DNA of 64,000 bases from Actinomycetales bacterium (GCA_015655415.1 JAATFB010000105.1:34107-98106); one strand, 5' to 3'. Counted from the first letter of the stretch, positions 7,585 to 16,187 are shown. The notes: generated from the sequence alone by a model not told the origin. Numbers and translations: made by a program.

Positions 7585-9162
7585 GTGAATCGGCCCTCCC
7601 GCCCGCTGCTGCCGTTGTGGCTGGCCGTGATCGTGGGGGCCGGTGGTGGGGTCGTGTACGACGCGGCCTTTCCCGCTCTCGATCTGTGGCCGCTGGCGTT
7701 CGTCGGCCTCGCGCTGATCATCATGGCGCTGGTCGGGCGTTCCGTCGCTGCCGCCGTGCTGGTGGGCGTCTGCTCCGGGCTCGCGTTCTATCTCACGCAC
7801 GTCTCGTGGACGGCCCTCTACCTCGGACCGGTGCCATGGGTCGCGTTGTCGGTGTTCGAGTCGCTGCTGTTCGCCCTCGGATCGGTGGCAATCGCCTTGG
7901 CCTACCGGTGGGTGCCGCGTGCGTTCCCGTCCTCGTGGGGACGCCTGGGACTGCTGCCCGTCGCCGTCGCCGGGCTGTGGACCGGGCGCGAATGGCTGTC
8001 GGGCAACTGGCCGTACGGCGGATTCGCCTGGGGACGCGCCGCCCTCTCGCAGTCTCAGAGCCCGCTCGGCCACCTGGTCGCCTGGTTCGGGATCGCCGGC
8101 GTGTCGTTCCTGATGGTGTGGATCGTGGCGCTCGCCCTGGAATGCGCACGATCCGGTCGCGCGCCGAGGTTCCCGGCTCCCTCCTGGGTCGCCGCCCGCG
8201 CCGCCGCCGGGGGCTGGTTCCGGGCGGGGATCGCCGCCAGCGCCGTCGCGCTCGTGCTGGCCGTTCCGCTGTGGCCCGCGACCACCTCAGGCAGCACCCG
8301 CATCGCCGCCGTGCAGGGCGACGGTCCGGCAGGGTACTTCGAGGGCGCCCAGCCCGGCGACGTGATGAACGCACAGATCGCGGCGACGATCCCGCTGATC
8401 GGCAGGCGCGTCGACATGGTGGTCTGGCCCGAGGGAAGCGCCGACATCGACCCGACGAGGGATCGGTCGTCGGCGCAGGTGTTGGACGATCTCGCCACCA
8501 GGCTCGGCGCGCCGATGATCGTGGGCACGATCACTCACCGTCACGGCAGGTACTACAACACGTCGCTGCTGTGGGAGGCCGGCAAGGGGGCGGTCGCGCT
8601 CTACGACAAGAGGCATCCCGTTCCGTTCGGGGAGTATGTTCCCGACCGATCGTTCTGGATGCCGTTCGCACCCGACCTCCTCGGCCTGATTCAGCGACAG
8701 TACACGCCCGGCGACCGGGGCAACGTGTTCGACGTGAACGGCGTGAAGGCGGGCATCTCCATCTGCTTCGACATCGTCGACGACCAGCTGACGACCGACA
8801 TGGCCGACGGTGGAGCGCAGGTGATCCTGGCGCAGACCAACAACGCCGACTTCGGGCGCACGAAGGAGAACGTGCAGCAGCTGGCGATCGCGCGCCTCAG
8901 GGCGATCGAGACCGGTCGGAGCCTGGTCAACATCTCCACGGTGGGCACCAGCCAGATCATCGCGCCCGACGGGCGCACGATCGCGCACATCCGGGCCTAC
9001 GCTCCCGGGGCGATGCTCGCCGACGTCCCGCTCGGCACCAGCACGACGCCCGCCACCCTGCTCAGCCGTGCCATCGAGGTGCTCGTGTGCGGGCTGGGCC
9101 TCGGGGCGCTGATCGTCGCCGGCGTCACGGCGCCGCGGGATCGACCGCGGCTGCGGCGGTGA
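7585..9162 (+). CDS. lnt: apolipoprotein N-acyltransferase
   Basis: A 525-residue membrane enzyme that adds the third acyl chain to the N-terminal Cys of lipoproteins. The N-terminal half (about residues 1-230) is a set of hydrophobic helices; the C-terminal nitrilase-type domain carries the catalytic triad: Glu in WPEGSADID, Lys in LYDKRHPVPFGEY and Cys in GISICFDIVDDQ. Lipoproteins for it to modify exist in this window, such as the FKBP-like protein and CtaC. It faces rbpA, and two hairpins lie in the short gap after it. Confidence 0.93.
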   Translation: MNRPSRPLLPLWLAVIVGAGGGVVYDAAFPALDLWPLAFVGLALIIMALVGRSVAAAVLVGVCSGLAFYLTHVSWTALYLGPVPWVALSVFESLLFALGSVAIALAYRWVPRAFPSSWGRLGLLPVAVAGLWTGREWLSGNWPYGGFAWGRAALSQSQSPLGHLVAWFGIAGVSFLMVWIVALALECARSGRAPRFPAPSWVAARAAAGGWFRAGIAASAVALVLAVPLWPATTSGSTRIAAVQGDGPAGYFEGAQPGDVMNAQIAATIPLIGRRVDMVVWPEGSADIDPTRDRSSAQVLDDLATRLGAPMIVGTITHRHGRYYNTSLLWEAGKGAVALYDKRHPVPFGEYVPDRSFWMPFAPDLLGLIQRQYTPGDRGNVFDVNGVKAGISICFDIVDDQLTTDMADGGAQVILAQTNNADFGRTKENVQQLAIARLRAIETGRSLVNISTVGTSQIIAPDGRTIAHIRAYAPGAMLADVPLGTSTTPATLLSRAIEVLVCGLGLGALIVAGVTAPRDRPRLRR

Positions 9163-9208
9163 ACCCCGCACGGCGCATCATCGCCCGGTTGCACCCCGGA
9201 CAGACGAA

Positions 9209-9236
9209 GACGCAGCCCGCCGTGGCAGGCTGCGTC
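9209..9236 (+). terminator. hairpin between convergent lnt and rbpA (lnt side)
   Basis: GACGCAGCC (9209-9217) pairs perfectly with GGCTGCGTC (9228-9236). An inner GCC/GGC pair extends the stem after one mismatch. It lies 47 bases after the lnt stop and can act in both directions. Confidence 0.65.
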
Positions 9237-9246
9237 AGGATACGAA

Positions 9247-9269
9247 GGGCGCGCCGCTGCGGTGCGCCC
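9247..9269. terminator. second hairpin between lnt and rbpA (rbpA side)
   Basis: GGGCGC (9247-9252) pairs with GCGCCC (9264-9269); an inner CCGC/GCGG extends it almost to a closed loop. It begins just beyond the rbpA stop at 9273, so it probably ends the rbpA transcript, as one half of a double terminator between convergent genes. Confidence 0.6.
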
Positions 9270-9272
9270 GGC

Positions 9273-9638
9273 TCAGGCGCCGATCTTGTGCTCCCCGCGC
9301 CGCGCGCGCAGGTAGGCCAGGCGCTCCTCCAGAAGCTCTTCCAACTCGGCACGCGTGCGACGCTCCAGCAGCATGTCCCAGTGGCTGCGCGGCGTCTTCG
9401 CGTCGGAACGGTCGATGTCGACCGGCGCGTCATCGACGAGCAGGGTGGCCTCGTGGCCGCAGAACTTGCATTCCCAGGTCTCGGGGGCCTCCGCGTCGGC
9501 CGCGAAGACCACCGGGGTCTCCCGCTCGCACTTCGAGCACTTGTAGGTGTAGGTGATCCGTGCGGAGAAGGTGACGCCCTCTTCGCTCTGTAAGCTCTGG
9601 GCGCCGAGTCTCATTCCGCGCAAGCTGCGATCTGCCAT
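9273..9638 (-). CDS. rbpA: RNA polymerase-binding protein RbpA
   Basis: A 121-residue actinobacterial factor that binds RNA polymerase and group 1/2 sigma factors and stabilises the open promoter complex. Start at 9638 gives the family N-terminus MADRSLRGMRLG with AAGGAG about 8 bases upstream; a longer start would add a non-family peptide. The central zinc-ribbon-like fold carries CSKC and CKFC Cys pairs, followed by the sigma-interaction domain (SHWDMLLERRT). It stands alone, with its own upstream region and a double hairpin downstream. Confidence 0.96.
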   Translation of the reverse strand: MADRSLRGMRLGAQSLQSEEGVTFSARITYTYKCSKCERETPVVFAADAEAPETWECKFCGHEATLLVDDAPVDIDRSDAKTPRSHWDMLLERRTRAELEELLEERLAYLRARRGEHKIGA

Positions 9639-9759
9639 TGTGTGGTCTCCTTCTCGCGGTGCATCCACACTTATAAACCGTCAAGCTGTGCGTTCTCTGC
9701 CCGGCGCGCGCGGAGATTCAGGCTCCTTTCAGGTCATTTTTCGCGGGAGGGCCCTCGGA

Positions 9760-10527
9760 TCACCTCGAGCGGAGCGAGCCCACCACCTCGGCGAGCACGT
9801 CGCAACGGTCGGTGACGATGCCGTCGACGTCCATCAGGAGCAGCTCGCGCATCTCGGCCGGCTGGTTGACGGTCCAGACGTGCACCTCCCGACCCGCCTC
9901 GTGCACCGCCCGGACGAAAGAGGGCGACACGACGGTGACGGGGCCGCGCCGACGCGGGACCTGCACGGCATCCACCTCACGCAGGGCCAGCCCGACCAGC
10001 GGGCGGCATCGAACGCGGCAGCCGAGGAGGGCGAGCGCCACTCCGGCGGTCGATGCGGAGGTGGCCACGCCTGCCAGCGCGCGGACGGCTCGGCGCCGCC
10101 GGCGCTGTGCGAACGAGGTGAGCAGCACGCGCTCCCGGGCACCGGCATCCCGAACGGCCTGGACGGTGGGGGAGAGGGCCGCCCTCGTCTTGATGTCGAT
10201 GTTGAAGCGCGCCGCGGGGAACTCGGCGAGCGCCTCCGCAAGGGTCGCCAGACGCGCCCCGCCGTCCAACGGCACCTCGCGCAGCCGGGCCAGGGGCAGC
10301 TCCTCCACGGTGCGGGCCACGCCCGCGACACGGGAGAGGTCGTCGTCGTGCCAGATCACCGCCGCGCCGTCCGCGCTGGCGTGCACGTCGGTCTCCAGGA
10401 TGTCGGCGCCCGCATCCAGCGCGCGACGGAACGCCTCGAGGGTGTTCTCCGGCGCGTCGACGGCGAGTCCGCGATGCGCGATGATCCGCGGAGGAGCGCC
10501 GTCGAAGAAGCGGACCGGGTCAGGCAT
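9760..10527 (-). CDS. glycerophosphodiester phosphodiesterase family protein
   Basis: A 255-residue GDPD-type TIM-barrel enzyme that hydrolyses glycerophosphodiesters to glycerol 3-phosphate and an alcohol. Catalytic landmarks: HRGLAVDAPENTLEAF (His, Glu), ETDVHAS (metal Glu/Asp) and HDDDLSR. No signal peptide is visible, so it is probably cytoplasmic. The ATG at 10527 overlaps the end of the SPFH gene by 8 bases, making it the last gene of an NfeD-SPFH-GDPD run. The middle part (residues 145-185) is less conserved and Arg-rich. The gap to rbpA holds no further gene. Confidence 0.88.
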   Translation of the reverse strand: MPDPVRFFDGAPPRIIAHRGLAVDAPENTLEAFRRALDAGADILETDVHASADGAAVIWHDDDLSRVAGVARTVEELPLARLREVPLDGGARLATLAEALAEFPAARFNIDIKTRAALSPTVQAVRDAGARERVLLTSFAQRRRRRAVRALAGVATSASTAGVALALLGCRVRCRPLVGLALREVDAVQVPRRRGPVTVVSPSFVRAVHEAGREVHVWTVNQPAEMRELLLMDVDGIVTDRCDVLAEVVGSLRSR

Positions 10528-11629
10528 GCCCGGTCGACGCGTCGGCTCCCGCCGCCGGCGGTGGTGGCGTGGCGGTCGTCGAGCGTCCTGCCTCCGCGCT
10601 CGCCGCCTCCGCCTCCGCCTCGTCCACAGCGGCATCCGCCGAGTCGTCGGCGAGATCCTCGAGCGGGGACGACTCGTTCGCAGACGCAGCCGTATCGGGC
10701 GCGTCGAAGAGCCCGGCTGCGGGGTTCCCGCCTCCACGGGAGGCGAACCCCTCGCCGATGCCGCGCAGCGCCTCGGTGAACTCGCTCGGGATGAGCCAGA
10801 GCTTGTTCGAGGCGCTCTCGGCGATCTTCGGCAGCGTCTGCAGATACTGGTAGGCGAGCAGCAGGTTGTCCGGTCGGCCGGCGTGGATCGCGTCGAAGAC
10901 GGTCTGGATCGCCTTCGCCTGGCCCTCCGCCTCAAGCACCGCCGCACGTGCCGACCCCTCGGCGTTCAGGATCGCGGCCTGCCTGGTGCCCTCCGCGGTG
11001 AGGATCGCGGACTGCTTGGTCCCCTCCGCCGTGAGGATCAGCGCACGGCGATCCCGTTCCGCGCGCATCTGCTTCTCCATCGAGTCCTTGATGGACACCG
11101 GCGGATCGATCGCCTTCAGCTCCACGCGGCTGACGCGGATGCCCCACTTGCCGGTGGCCTCGTCGAGCACGCTGCGCAGCTGGTTGTTGATGTTGTCGCG
11201 GCTGGTCAGTGCCTCCTCGAGGTTCAGCCCTCCGACGACGTTGCGCAGCGTCGTGGTCGTCAGCTGCTCCACCGCGCCCAGGTAGTTGGCGATCTCATAG
11301 GTCGCGGCGCGGGCATCCGTCACCTGGAAGTACACGACCGTGTCGATGGATACCACGAGGTTGTCCTCGGTGATCACCGGCTGGGGCGGAAAGCTCACCA
11401 CCTGCTCGCGCATGTCGATCAGGGGACGCAGCCGGTCGACGAAGGGCACCAGCAGGTTCAGGCCGGGGGAGAGGGTCTTGTGGTAGCGGCCGAGCCGCTC
11501 CACGACCCCCGCGGTGGCCTGCGGCACGATGCGGATCGCGCGGAACAGCGTGACCAGCACGAAGATCAGAACGATCAGAACGACGATGCCGAGGATGATC
11601 TGCACGACGAGGCCTTCCGGTGTTGTCAT
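10520..11629 (-). CDS. SPFH/band-7 (stomatin/prohibitin-like) membrane protein
   Basis: A 369-residue protein with an N-terminal membrane anchor (residues 7-30), then an SPFH domain (RIVPQATAGVVERLGRYHKTL onward) and a coiled-coil region with repeats of the LTAEGTKQSA / LTAEGTRQAA / LNAEGSARAA type (about residues 200-250). The last 70 residues are acidic, Ala-rich and low-complexity. Family members form oligomeric rings that organise membrane microdomains or control proteases. The ATG at 11629 overlaps the NfeD stop by 4 bases (ATGA), the classic NfeD/SPFH pairing. Confidence 0.92.
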   Translation of the reverse strand: MTTPEGLVVQIILGIVVLIVLIFVLVTLFRAIRIVPQATAGVVERLGRYHKTLSPGLNLLVPFVDRLRPLIDMREQVVSFPPQPVITEDNLVVSIDTVVYFQVTDARAATYEIANYLGAVEQLTTTTLRNVVGGLNLEEALTSRDNINNQLRSVLDEATGKWGIRVSRVELKAIDPPVSIKDSMEKQMRAERDRRALILTAEGTKQSAILTAEGTRQAAILNAEGSARAAVLEAEGQAKAIQTVFDAIHAGRPDNLLLAYQYLQTLPKIAESASNKLWLIPSEFTEALRGIGEGFASRGGGNPAAGLFDAPDTAASANESSPLEDLADDSADAAVDEAEAEAASAEAGRSTTATPPPPAAGADASTGHA

Positions 11630-12105
11630 GATGACGTCCTTCCTGCCGGAACGACCACGGCGGTCGCCCCCTCTATCGCGGTGACGAGAACCCGCTCGCC
11701 CGGTCCGACACGGCGCGGCGCGGTCGTCTCGCCCGTGGCGAGCCGAGAGGTCCAGACCTCGCCGTTCGCCAGCTTCACCAGGCCCGTGCCATCGCCCTCG
11801 AACGGCCGCACCACGCTGCCCTCCTGGCCCAGCAGGGCGTCGACGTTGGTCCGGGCGGGATCCCCGCCCCGACGCAGCACACGCAGCAGCGGCGGGCGCA
11901 GCAGGAACAGCAGAAGGATCGACAGCGCCGCTGCCACGATCAGCTGCGCCCACCACGGGAGCCCGAACACTCCGCCGAGCAGACCGCCGAGCGAGCCGAT
12001 CGCCAGCATCAGGAAGACGAAGTCGAGTGAGAGCATCTCGATGATCACGAACACGAGGATCAGCACGAGCCACACGATCCACGCGTATGACGAGACGACG
12101 TCCAT
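11626..12105 (-). CDS. NfeD-family membrane protein
   Basis: A protein of about 159 residues with three to four transmembrane helices (about residues 8-90) and a C-terminal OB-fold (GQEGSVVRPFEGDGTGLVKLANGEVW). NfeD proteins work with SPFH partners, here the next gene. I place the start at the ATG at 12105 because AGGAG lies 10 bases upstream; the GTG at 12114 gives three more residues but leaves only one base after AGGAG. A possible -10 (TAGCGT on the minus strand, plus-strand 12136-12141) lies upstream. Confidence 0.88.
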   Translation of the reverse strand: MDVVSSYAWIVWLVLILVFVIIEMLSLDFVFLMLAIGSLGGLLGGVFGLPWWAQLIVAAALSILLLFLLRPPLLRVLRRGGDPARTNVDALLGQEGSVVRPFEGDGTGLVKLANGEVWTSRLATGETTAPRRVGPGERVLVTAIEGATAVVVPAGRTSS

Positions 12106-12183
12106 GTCGCTCACGCTCCTCCCGCGTTGGATCCGACGCTACCAGGGTGCCCGCCGGAGGATCGCTGCGGTCTGCCACTGAGA

Positions 12184-12189
12184 TACTGT
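12184..12189 (+). promoter_or_regulatory. possible -10 hexamer TACTGT for the 12242 SDR gene
   Basis: TACTGT matches TANNNT and would give a leader of about 45 bases before the GTG at 12242, which has a good AAGGAG site. Weak evidence on its own. Confidence 0.35.
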
Positions 12190-12241
12190 CATGGTGCCCT
12201 CGGGCCGGCCATCGCGCCCCGACGAATCAAGGAGATCCATC

Positions 12242-13009
12242 GTGAGCACCCCTCTCGCCCCGTCGTCCCTGACAGGCAAGCGCGCCCTCGTCACGGGTTC
12301 CTCGCGCGGAATCGGTGCCGACACCGTCGGCTATCTCGCGCAGGCGGGGGCGAGCGTGGTGATCAACTACCGCAACAAGGAGGCCAGGGCGCGCAAGCTG
12401 GCCGACTCGATCGAGGCATCCGGCGGCACGGCTCTGGTCGTCGGCGCAGACCTCACCGATCCCGCCTCGGTCGCGACCATGTTCGACACGGTGCGCGAGA
12501 GGCTCGGGGGCCTGGACATCCTCGTGCTCAATGCCTCCGGCGGCATGGAGTCGGGCATGGAGCCCGACTACGCCATGAAGCTCAACCGCGACGCGCAGGT
12601 GGGAGTGCTGAATGCCGCGCTCCCGCTGCTCGGGGAGGGGTCACGGGTGGTATTCGTGACCAGCCACCAGGCGCACTTCATCCACACGACCCCCACGATG
12701 CCGGAGTACGAGCCGGTGGCGCTGAGCAAACGCGCCGGCGAGGACGCGCTGCGCGGGATGATCCCCGAGCTGGACGCACGCGGCATCGGCTTCGTCGTCG
12801 TCTCCGGCGACATGATCGAGGGCACCATCACGGCGACGCTTCTGGAGCGCGCCAACCCCGGCGCGATCCAGGCGCGCAAGGAGGCCGCGGGCCGCCTGTA
12901 CAACGTGGGCGAGTTCGCTGCGGAGGTCGCCAGGGCCGCCGTGGACCCGATCCCCGAGGACCATCTGCGCCTCGTGGGCGACGTCAGCGGCTTCGCCGCG
13001 GAGGCGTGA
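12242..13009 (+). CDS. SDR-family protein lacking the usual catalytic Tyr position
   Basis: A 255-residue short-chain dehydrogenase/reductase-like protein. The cofactor motif TGSSRGIGADT is intact near residue 18, as are a D-L-T acidic turn and an NASGG segment in place of NAG. The expected YxxxK is not: the Lys is in ALSKRAGEDAL, but the residue four before it is Val, and the nearest Tyr is seven before the Lys (EYEPVALSK). Activity as a classical reductase is therefore doubtful. The GTG at 12242 follows AAGGAG at 7-8 bases. The S9 peptidase starts 4 bases after its stop, so the two are one transcript. Confidence 0.85.
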   Translation: MSTPLAPSSLTGKRALVTGSSRGIGADTVGYLAQAGASVVINYRNKEARARKLADSIEASGGTALVVGADLTDPASVATMFDTVRERLGGLDILVLNASGGMESGMEPDYAMKLNRDAQVGVLNAALPLLGEGSRVVFVTSHQAHFIHTTPTMPEYEPVALSKRAGEDALRGMIPELDARGIGFVVVSGDMIEGTITATLLERANPGAIQARKEAAGRLYNVGEFAAEVARAAVDPIPEDHLRLVGDVSGFAAEA

Positions 13010-13013
13010 GACG

Positions 13014-15050
13014 GTGAAGGCGACCGACATCACCCGGCTGACCTCCGTCTCGCGTCCCACGCTGAGCCCCGACGGGGGCACGGCCGTGATCGCGACCTCG
13101 CACCCCGACCTCGACGCCGACGCCTACGTCGGCCAGCTCTGGTCGGCCGATGTGAAGGGCAGCACCGCTCCGCGCCGGATCACGCGGGGATTCCGGGACT
13201 CGGCCCCGCAGTTCTCGCCTGACGGGTCGGCGATCGCGTTCCTTCGCTCCGAGCTGGGCAGGCCGGCACAGCTGCACATCATGCCGACGACCGGGGGAGA
13301 GCCCGTCGCGGTCACGGACCGTCTGCTGGGAGTCACGGAGTTCGCCTGGTCGCCGGACGGCACGTGGCTGGCATTCGTCTCACGCGATCCCGAGAAGGGC
13401 CGCTACGGCACTGTGAAGGGCCTGGACGCGGCAGCCGAGCCGCCGCGCCGGATCACGTCCTACCGCTACAAGGCGAACGGCCTCGGCTGGATCCGGGATC
13501 GCCGCCGTCAGGTGTTCATCGTGCCCGCGCCCGACCTGTCGGCCGCTCCCGTGGTGCAGCCGACGGCCTCGGCTGAGGGGCCGGCCGATCCCCGCCCCGT
13601 GGTCGAGGAGCCGCGACGGCTGACCCACGACGACGCGGAGCACGGCGGAATCGTCTTCACTCCCGACGGGCGTTTCGTGGCCGTGGTCTCGGACGGGCAT
13701 CTCGGCGCCGACGAGGACCTGCGCAGCGTGATCACCCTGATACCGGTGAACGAGGGCGACGCGCCGGTCGAGGCGGCGGGTCCCGAGCACGATCTCTCCA
13801 TCTCCGATGGCCCAGGATCGGTCGCGGTGGCCGCCGATGGCGCGCTCTACTTCGTCGCTCAGGACGTGGGCGAGACCGGGCGCGACTTCGTCGGCCGCAA
13901 TTCGGGCCTCTATGTCGTCGACGCGCCCGGCTCTGCGCCGCGCCGTCTGACGGACGCCGAGACCGTCGATCTGGCCGGCAGTTCTGTCGCCCTGACCTCG
14001 CGTGGCGCGCTCGTGCAGAACGTCGAACGCGGCCGTGTCACGCTGCTGTCCGTGTCCCGCGATGGCGAGACGTCGGTCCTCGTCCCTGGACTGGAGGTCA
14101 CGGGAGTGGCGTCCGCGGGGGAGCAGGTGGCGTTCTCGTTCCAGTCCGAGACGACGGCCGGCGATCTCGCCGTGCTGGACGCGCCCCGCGGCGATGGTGC
14201 AGGGGAGGCGCACGCGGTGCGCGTGCTGACGGACTTCTCGGCGAGCGTGCGCGCCACGGGCATCCGCACCCCGATCGAGTTCGAGACCGTGGGCAGGGAC
14301 GGATACCCGGTGCACGGCTGGATAGTGGTTCCCGACGGTGAGGGGCCGCACCCCGTGCTGCTCAACATCCACGGCGGTCCGTTTGCGCAGTACTCGGTTC
14401 ATCTCTTCGACGAGTCCCAGGTGTACGCGGACGCCGGCTACGCGGTCGTGTACTGCAACCCGCGCGGCTCCGCCGGCTATGGACAGGAGCACGGCAGAGC
14501 GATCAAGGGCCGCATGGGAAGCGTCGACCTGGACGACGTGCTCGACTTCCTGGACGCCGCCGTGTCGGAGCATCCTCAGCTCGACGGCACGCGCGCAGGC
14601 ATCCTGGGCGGTTCATATGGCGGTTACCTCACGGCGTGGGCCATCGCGCACGATCACCGCTTCGCCGCAGCGATCGTGGAACGCGGATACCTGGACCCCG
14701 TGTACTTCTTCGGCACGAGTGACATCGGCTCGTTCTTCGTCGACGAGTACAACGGCGTCGACCCCGAGCACCTGGCCTCGCAGAGCCCGCAGGCACACGT
14801 GCAGGACGTGCGCACGCCGACGCTGGTGATGCACTCGGAGAACGATCTGCGTTGTCCGCTCGGCCAGGCGGAGCGGTACTACGCATCGCTCAAACGGGCC
14901 GGTGTGGAGACGGAGCTCGTCGTCTTTCCCGGCGAGGACCACGAGCTCAGCAGATCGGGACGACCGAGACATCGCGTGCAGAGGTTCGAGGTCATCCTGG
15001 ACTGGTGGGCGCGGAAGCTGCCGAGTGTGCTCAACCCGGCATCGTCCTGA
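13014..15050 (+). CDS. S9-family prolyl oligopeptidase-type serine peptidase
   Basis: A 678-residue enzyme with an N-terminal seven-bladed beta-propeller (residues 1-400, repeated SPDG-type turns such as LSPDGG, FSPDGS, WSPDGT, FTPDGR) and a C-terminal alpha/beta hydrolase. Catalytic Ser in LGGSYGGYLTAWA, Asp in HSENDLRCP and His in GEDHELS near the end. It would cleave short peptides or acylaminoacyl peptides. No signal peptide, so probably cytoplasmic. The GTG start is preceded by GGAGG and lies 4 bases after the SDR stop. A perfect 12-bp hairpin follows. Confidence 0.92.
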   Translation: MKATDITRLTSVSRPTLSPDGGTAVIATSHPDLDADAYVGQLWSADVKGSTAPRRITRGFRDSAPQFSPDGSAIAFLRSELGRPAQLHIMPTTGGEPVAVTDRLLGVTEFAWSPDGTWLAFVSRDPEKGRYGTVKGLDAAAEPPRRITSYRYKANGLGWIRDRRRQVFIVPAPDLSAAPVVQPTASAEGPADPRPVVEEPRRLTHDDAEHGGIVFTPDGRFVAVVSDGHLGADEDLRSVITLIPVNEGDAPVEAAGPEHDLSISDGPGSVAVAADGALYFVAQDVGETGRDFVGRNSGLYVVDAPGSAPRRLTDAETVDLAGSSVALTSRGALVQNVERGRVTLLSVSRDGETSVLVPGLEVTGVASAGEQVAFSFQSETTAGDLAVLDAPRGDGAGEAHAVRVLTDFSASVRATGIRTPIEFETVGRDGYPVHGWIVVPDGEGPHPVLLNIHGGPFAQYSVHLFDESQVYADAGYAVVYCNPRGSAGYGQEHGRAIKGRMGSVDLDDVLDFLDAAVSEHPQLDGTRAGILGGSYGGYLTAWAIAHDHRFAAAIVERGYLDPVYFFGTSDIGSFFVDEYNGVDPEHLASQSPQAHVQDVRTPTLVMHSENDLRCPLGQAERYYASLKRAGVETELVVFPGEDHELSRSGRPRHRVQRFEVILDWWARKLPSVLNPASS

Positions 15051-15058
15051 TACGGGAA

Positions 15059-15088
15059 GGGGCGCCGACCGCATGTGGTCGGCGCCCC
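15059..15088. terminator. bidirectional hairpin between S9 peptidase and HdeD-like gene
   Basis: A perfect 12-bp stem: GGGGCGCCGACC (15059-15070) with GGTCGGCGCCCC (15077-15088) around the loop GCATGT. It begins 9 bases after the peptidase stop and lies 15 bases beyond the HdeD-like stop on the other strand, so it can serve both convergent genes. Confidence 0.75.
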
Positions 15089-15103
15089 GTGTCGGGCGTG
15101 TCG

Positions 15104-15655
15104 TCAGGCGGTTCGCCAGGTGAAGGCGCGGGCGATCTGGATGATCCCCAGCACCACGAGTGAGATTCCGAGCAGCCACCACAGCACCACCGCACCCCAC
15201 AGGGGGGAGAAGAGCAGGATGGCGCCGGCGACGATGCTGATGATGGCGAAGAAGACCGTCCAGCCCTTGGAGGGCGCGACGCTCAGCGCCGTGAGGGAGA
15301 CGACCCCCTCGACGATCCACATGATCCCCACCAGGATTCCCACGAACACCGCAAGCCATACGGCCGTCTGTGCCAGCTGGGTGAACGCGATGACGCCGGC
15401 GACGATGAACAGCACGCCGAGGACGATGTGGCCGACGCGCGTCCATCCGCTCATGGCCTTCGAGAAGACGCCGAGACCGGCGTAGACGAGGCCGCCGACG
15501 ATGCCGTAGGCGGCGATCACCGCGGTCAGCGCCACGGCGGCGTGGCCGGGCCAGACGAGGATGATGACGCCGACGACGAGCGCGACGATCCCGCCGACGC
15601 CGAGCGCGGTGCGGATGCCGTTCACCAGCGGTGCGGCCGGGCTGTGGGTGGACAT
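15104..15655 (-). CDS. HdeD-like (DUF308) integral membrane protein
   Basis: A 183-residue protein made almost wholly of hydrophobic helices, six predicted by eye, with the paired-helix repeats seen in the HdeD/DUF308 family (named after an acid-resistance protein of enteric bacteria; function in actinobacteria unknown). The ATG at 15655 has AGGAAAGG at good spacing; the longer frame upstream is not hydrophobic. It stands alone, with a large gene-free gap upstream that would contain its promoter. Confidence 0.85.
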   Translation of the reverse strand: MSTHSPAAPLVNGIRTALGVGGIVALVVGVIILVWPGHAAVALTAVIAAYGIVGGLVYAGLGVFSKAMSGWTRVGHIVLGVLFIVAGVIAFTQLAQTAVWLAVFVGILVGIMWIVEGVVSLTALSVAPSKGWTVFFAIISIVAGAILLFSPLWGAVVLWWLLGISLVVLGIIQIARAFTWRTA

Positions 15656-15922
15656 GACGTCACCTTTCCTGAAGAAAACCTGTGAGCTACGGTGAGAGCC
15701 TAACGGCTGGGTAGCCGGTGGGGACACATTGCGGACGATTGCTTCGTGGCGTGACGCACACCGCCTCGGTCGCCGATGGTCGGCGTGCGCGTGCGACTGA
15801 GACATGCGACGGCGATGCCAGCCACGTTATGTCAGCTTCTCCCTCGACTCGTCCCGGCGCGAGCGGGGAATGCATGTCATTCCTGACTCCCGACGCCGCT
15901 TCGTGCACCGCCGTCGCGCCCC

Positions 15923-15956
15923 GGCGTCACCCGGCTCAGATGATCCGGGTGACGCC
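15923..15956. repeat. 12-bp perfect inverted repeat (hairpin)
   Basis: GGCGTCACCCGG (15923-15934) and CCGGGTGACGCC (15945-15956) are exact reverse complements around a 10-base loop. No gene ends nearby on either strand, so a terminator role is not obvious. Confidence 0.7.
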
Positions 15957-16045
15957 TTGCGCCGACGACGGGTTCTGCAGATCGTGCCTTCGAACACCGT
16001 GGACGATGTCCGGGACAGCCTCCACTGCGAGCCGACGATCTGAGC

Positions 16046-16075
16046 GCCGGATGGATCGCCGCCGATCCATCCGGC
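16046..16075. repeat. 13-bp perfect inverted repeat with 4-base loop
   Basis: GCCGGATGGATCG (16046-16058) and CGATCCATCCGGC (16063-16075) pair perfectly around CCGC. It has terminator geometry but no T-tract and no recognised gene feeding into it. Confidence 0.7.
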
Positions 16076-16128
16076 ACCACAGGCACCACAGCTTTCCGCA
16101 TCCGCGTCCACACCGGCATGATTGGCGG

Positions 16129-16142
16129 ATAATGTACATTAT
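16129..16142. promoter_or_regulatory. 14-base perfect palindrome ATAATGTACATTAT
   Basis: An AT-rich, exactly self-complementary 14-mer inside otherwise GC-rich DNA, the form of a dimeric repressor operator. No gene start adjoins it; the nearest coding start is far away, so its target is unknown. Confidence 0.45.
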
Positions 16143-16187
16143 GTCAGCTCACACGTCGGGACACTGCGCCGCCTCACCCGCCTAACA

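Noticed and set aside
12242..15050. SDR plus S9 peptidase as a new toxin-antitoxin or defence pair
   Set aside because: They are cotranscribed, but neither has toxin or defence domains, and the S9 family is common in housekeeping peptide turnover.
15804..16043. Possible 79-codon gene ending just before a 13-bp hairpin
   Set aside because: Attractive position, but Arg-rich composition, no ribosome site and no recognised motif. Kept only as a note in the gap description.
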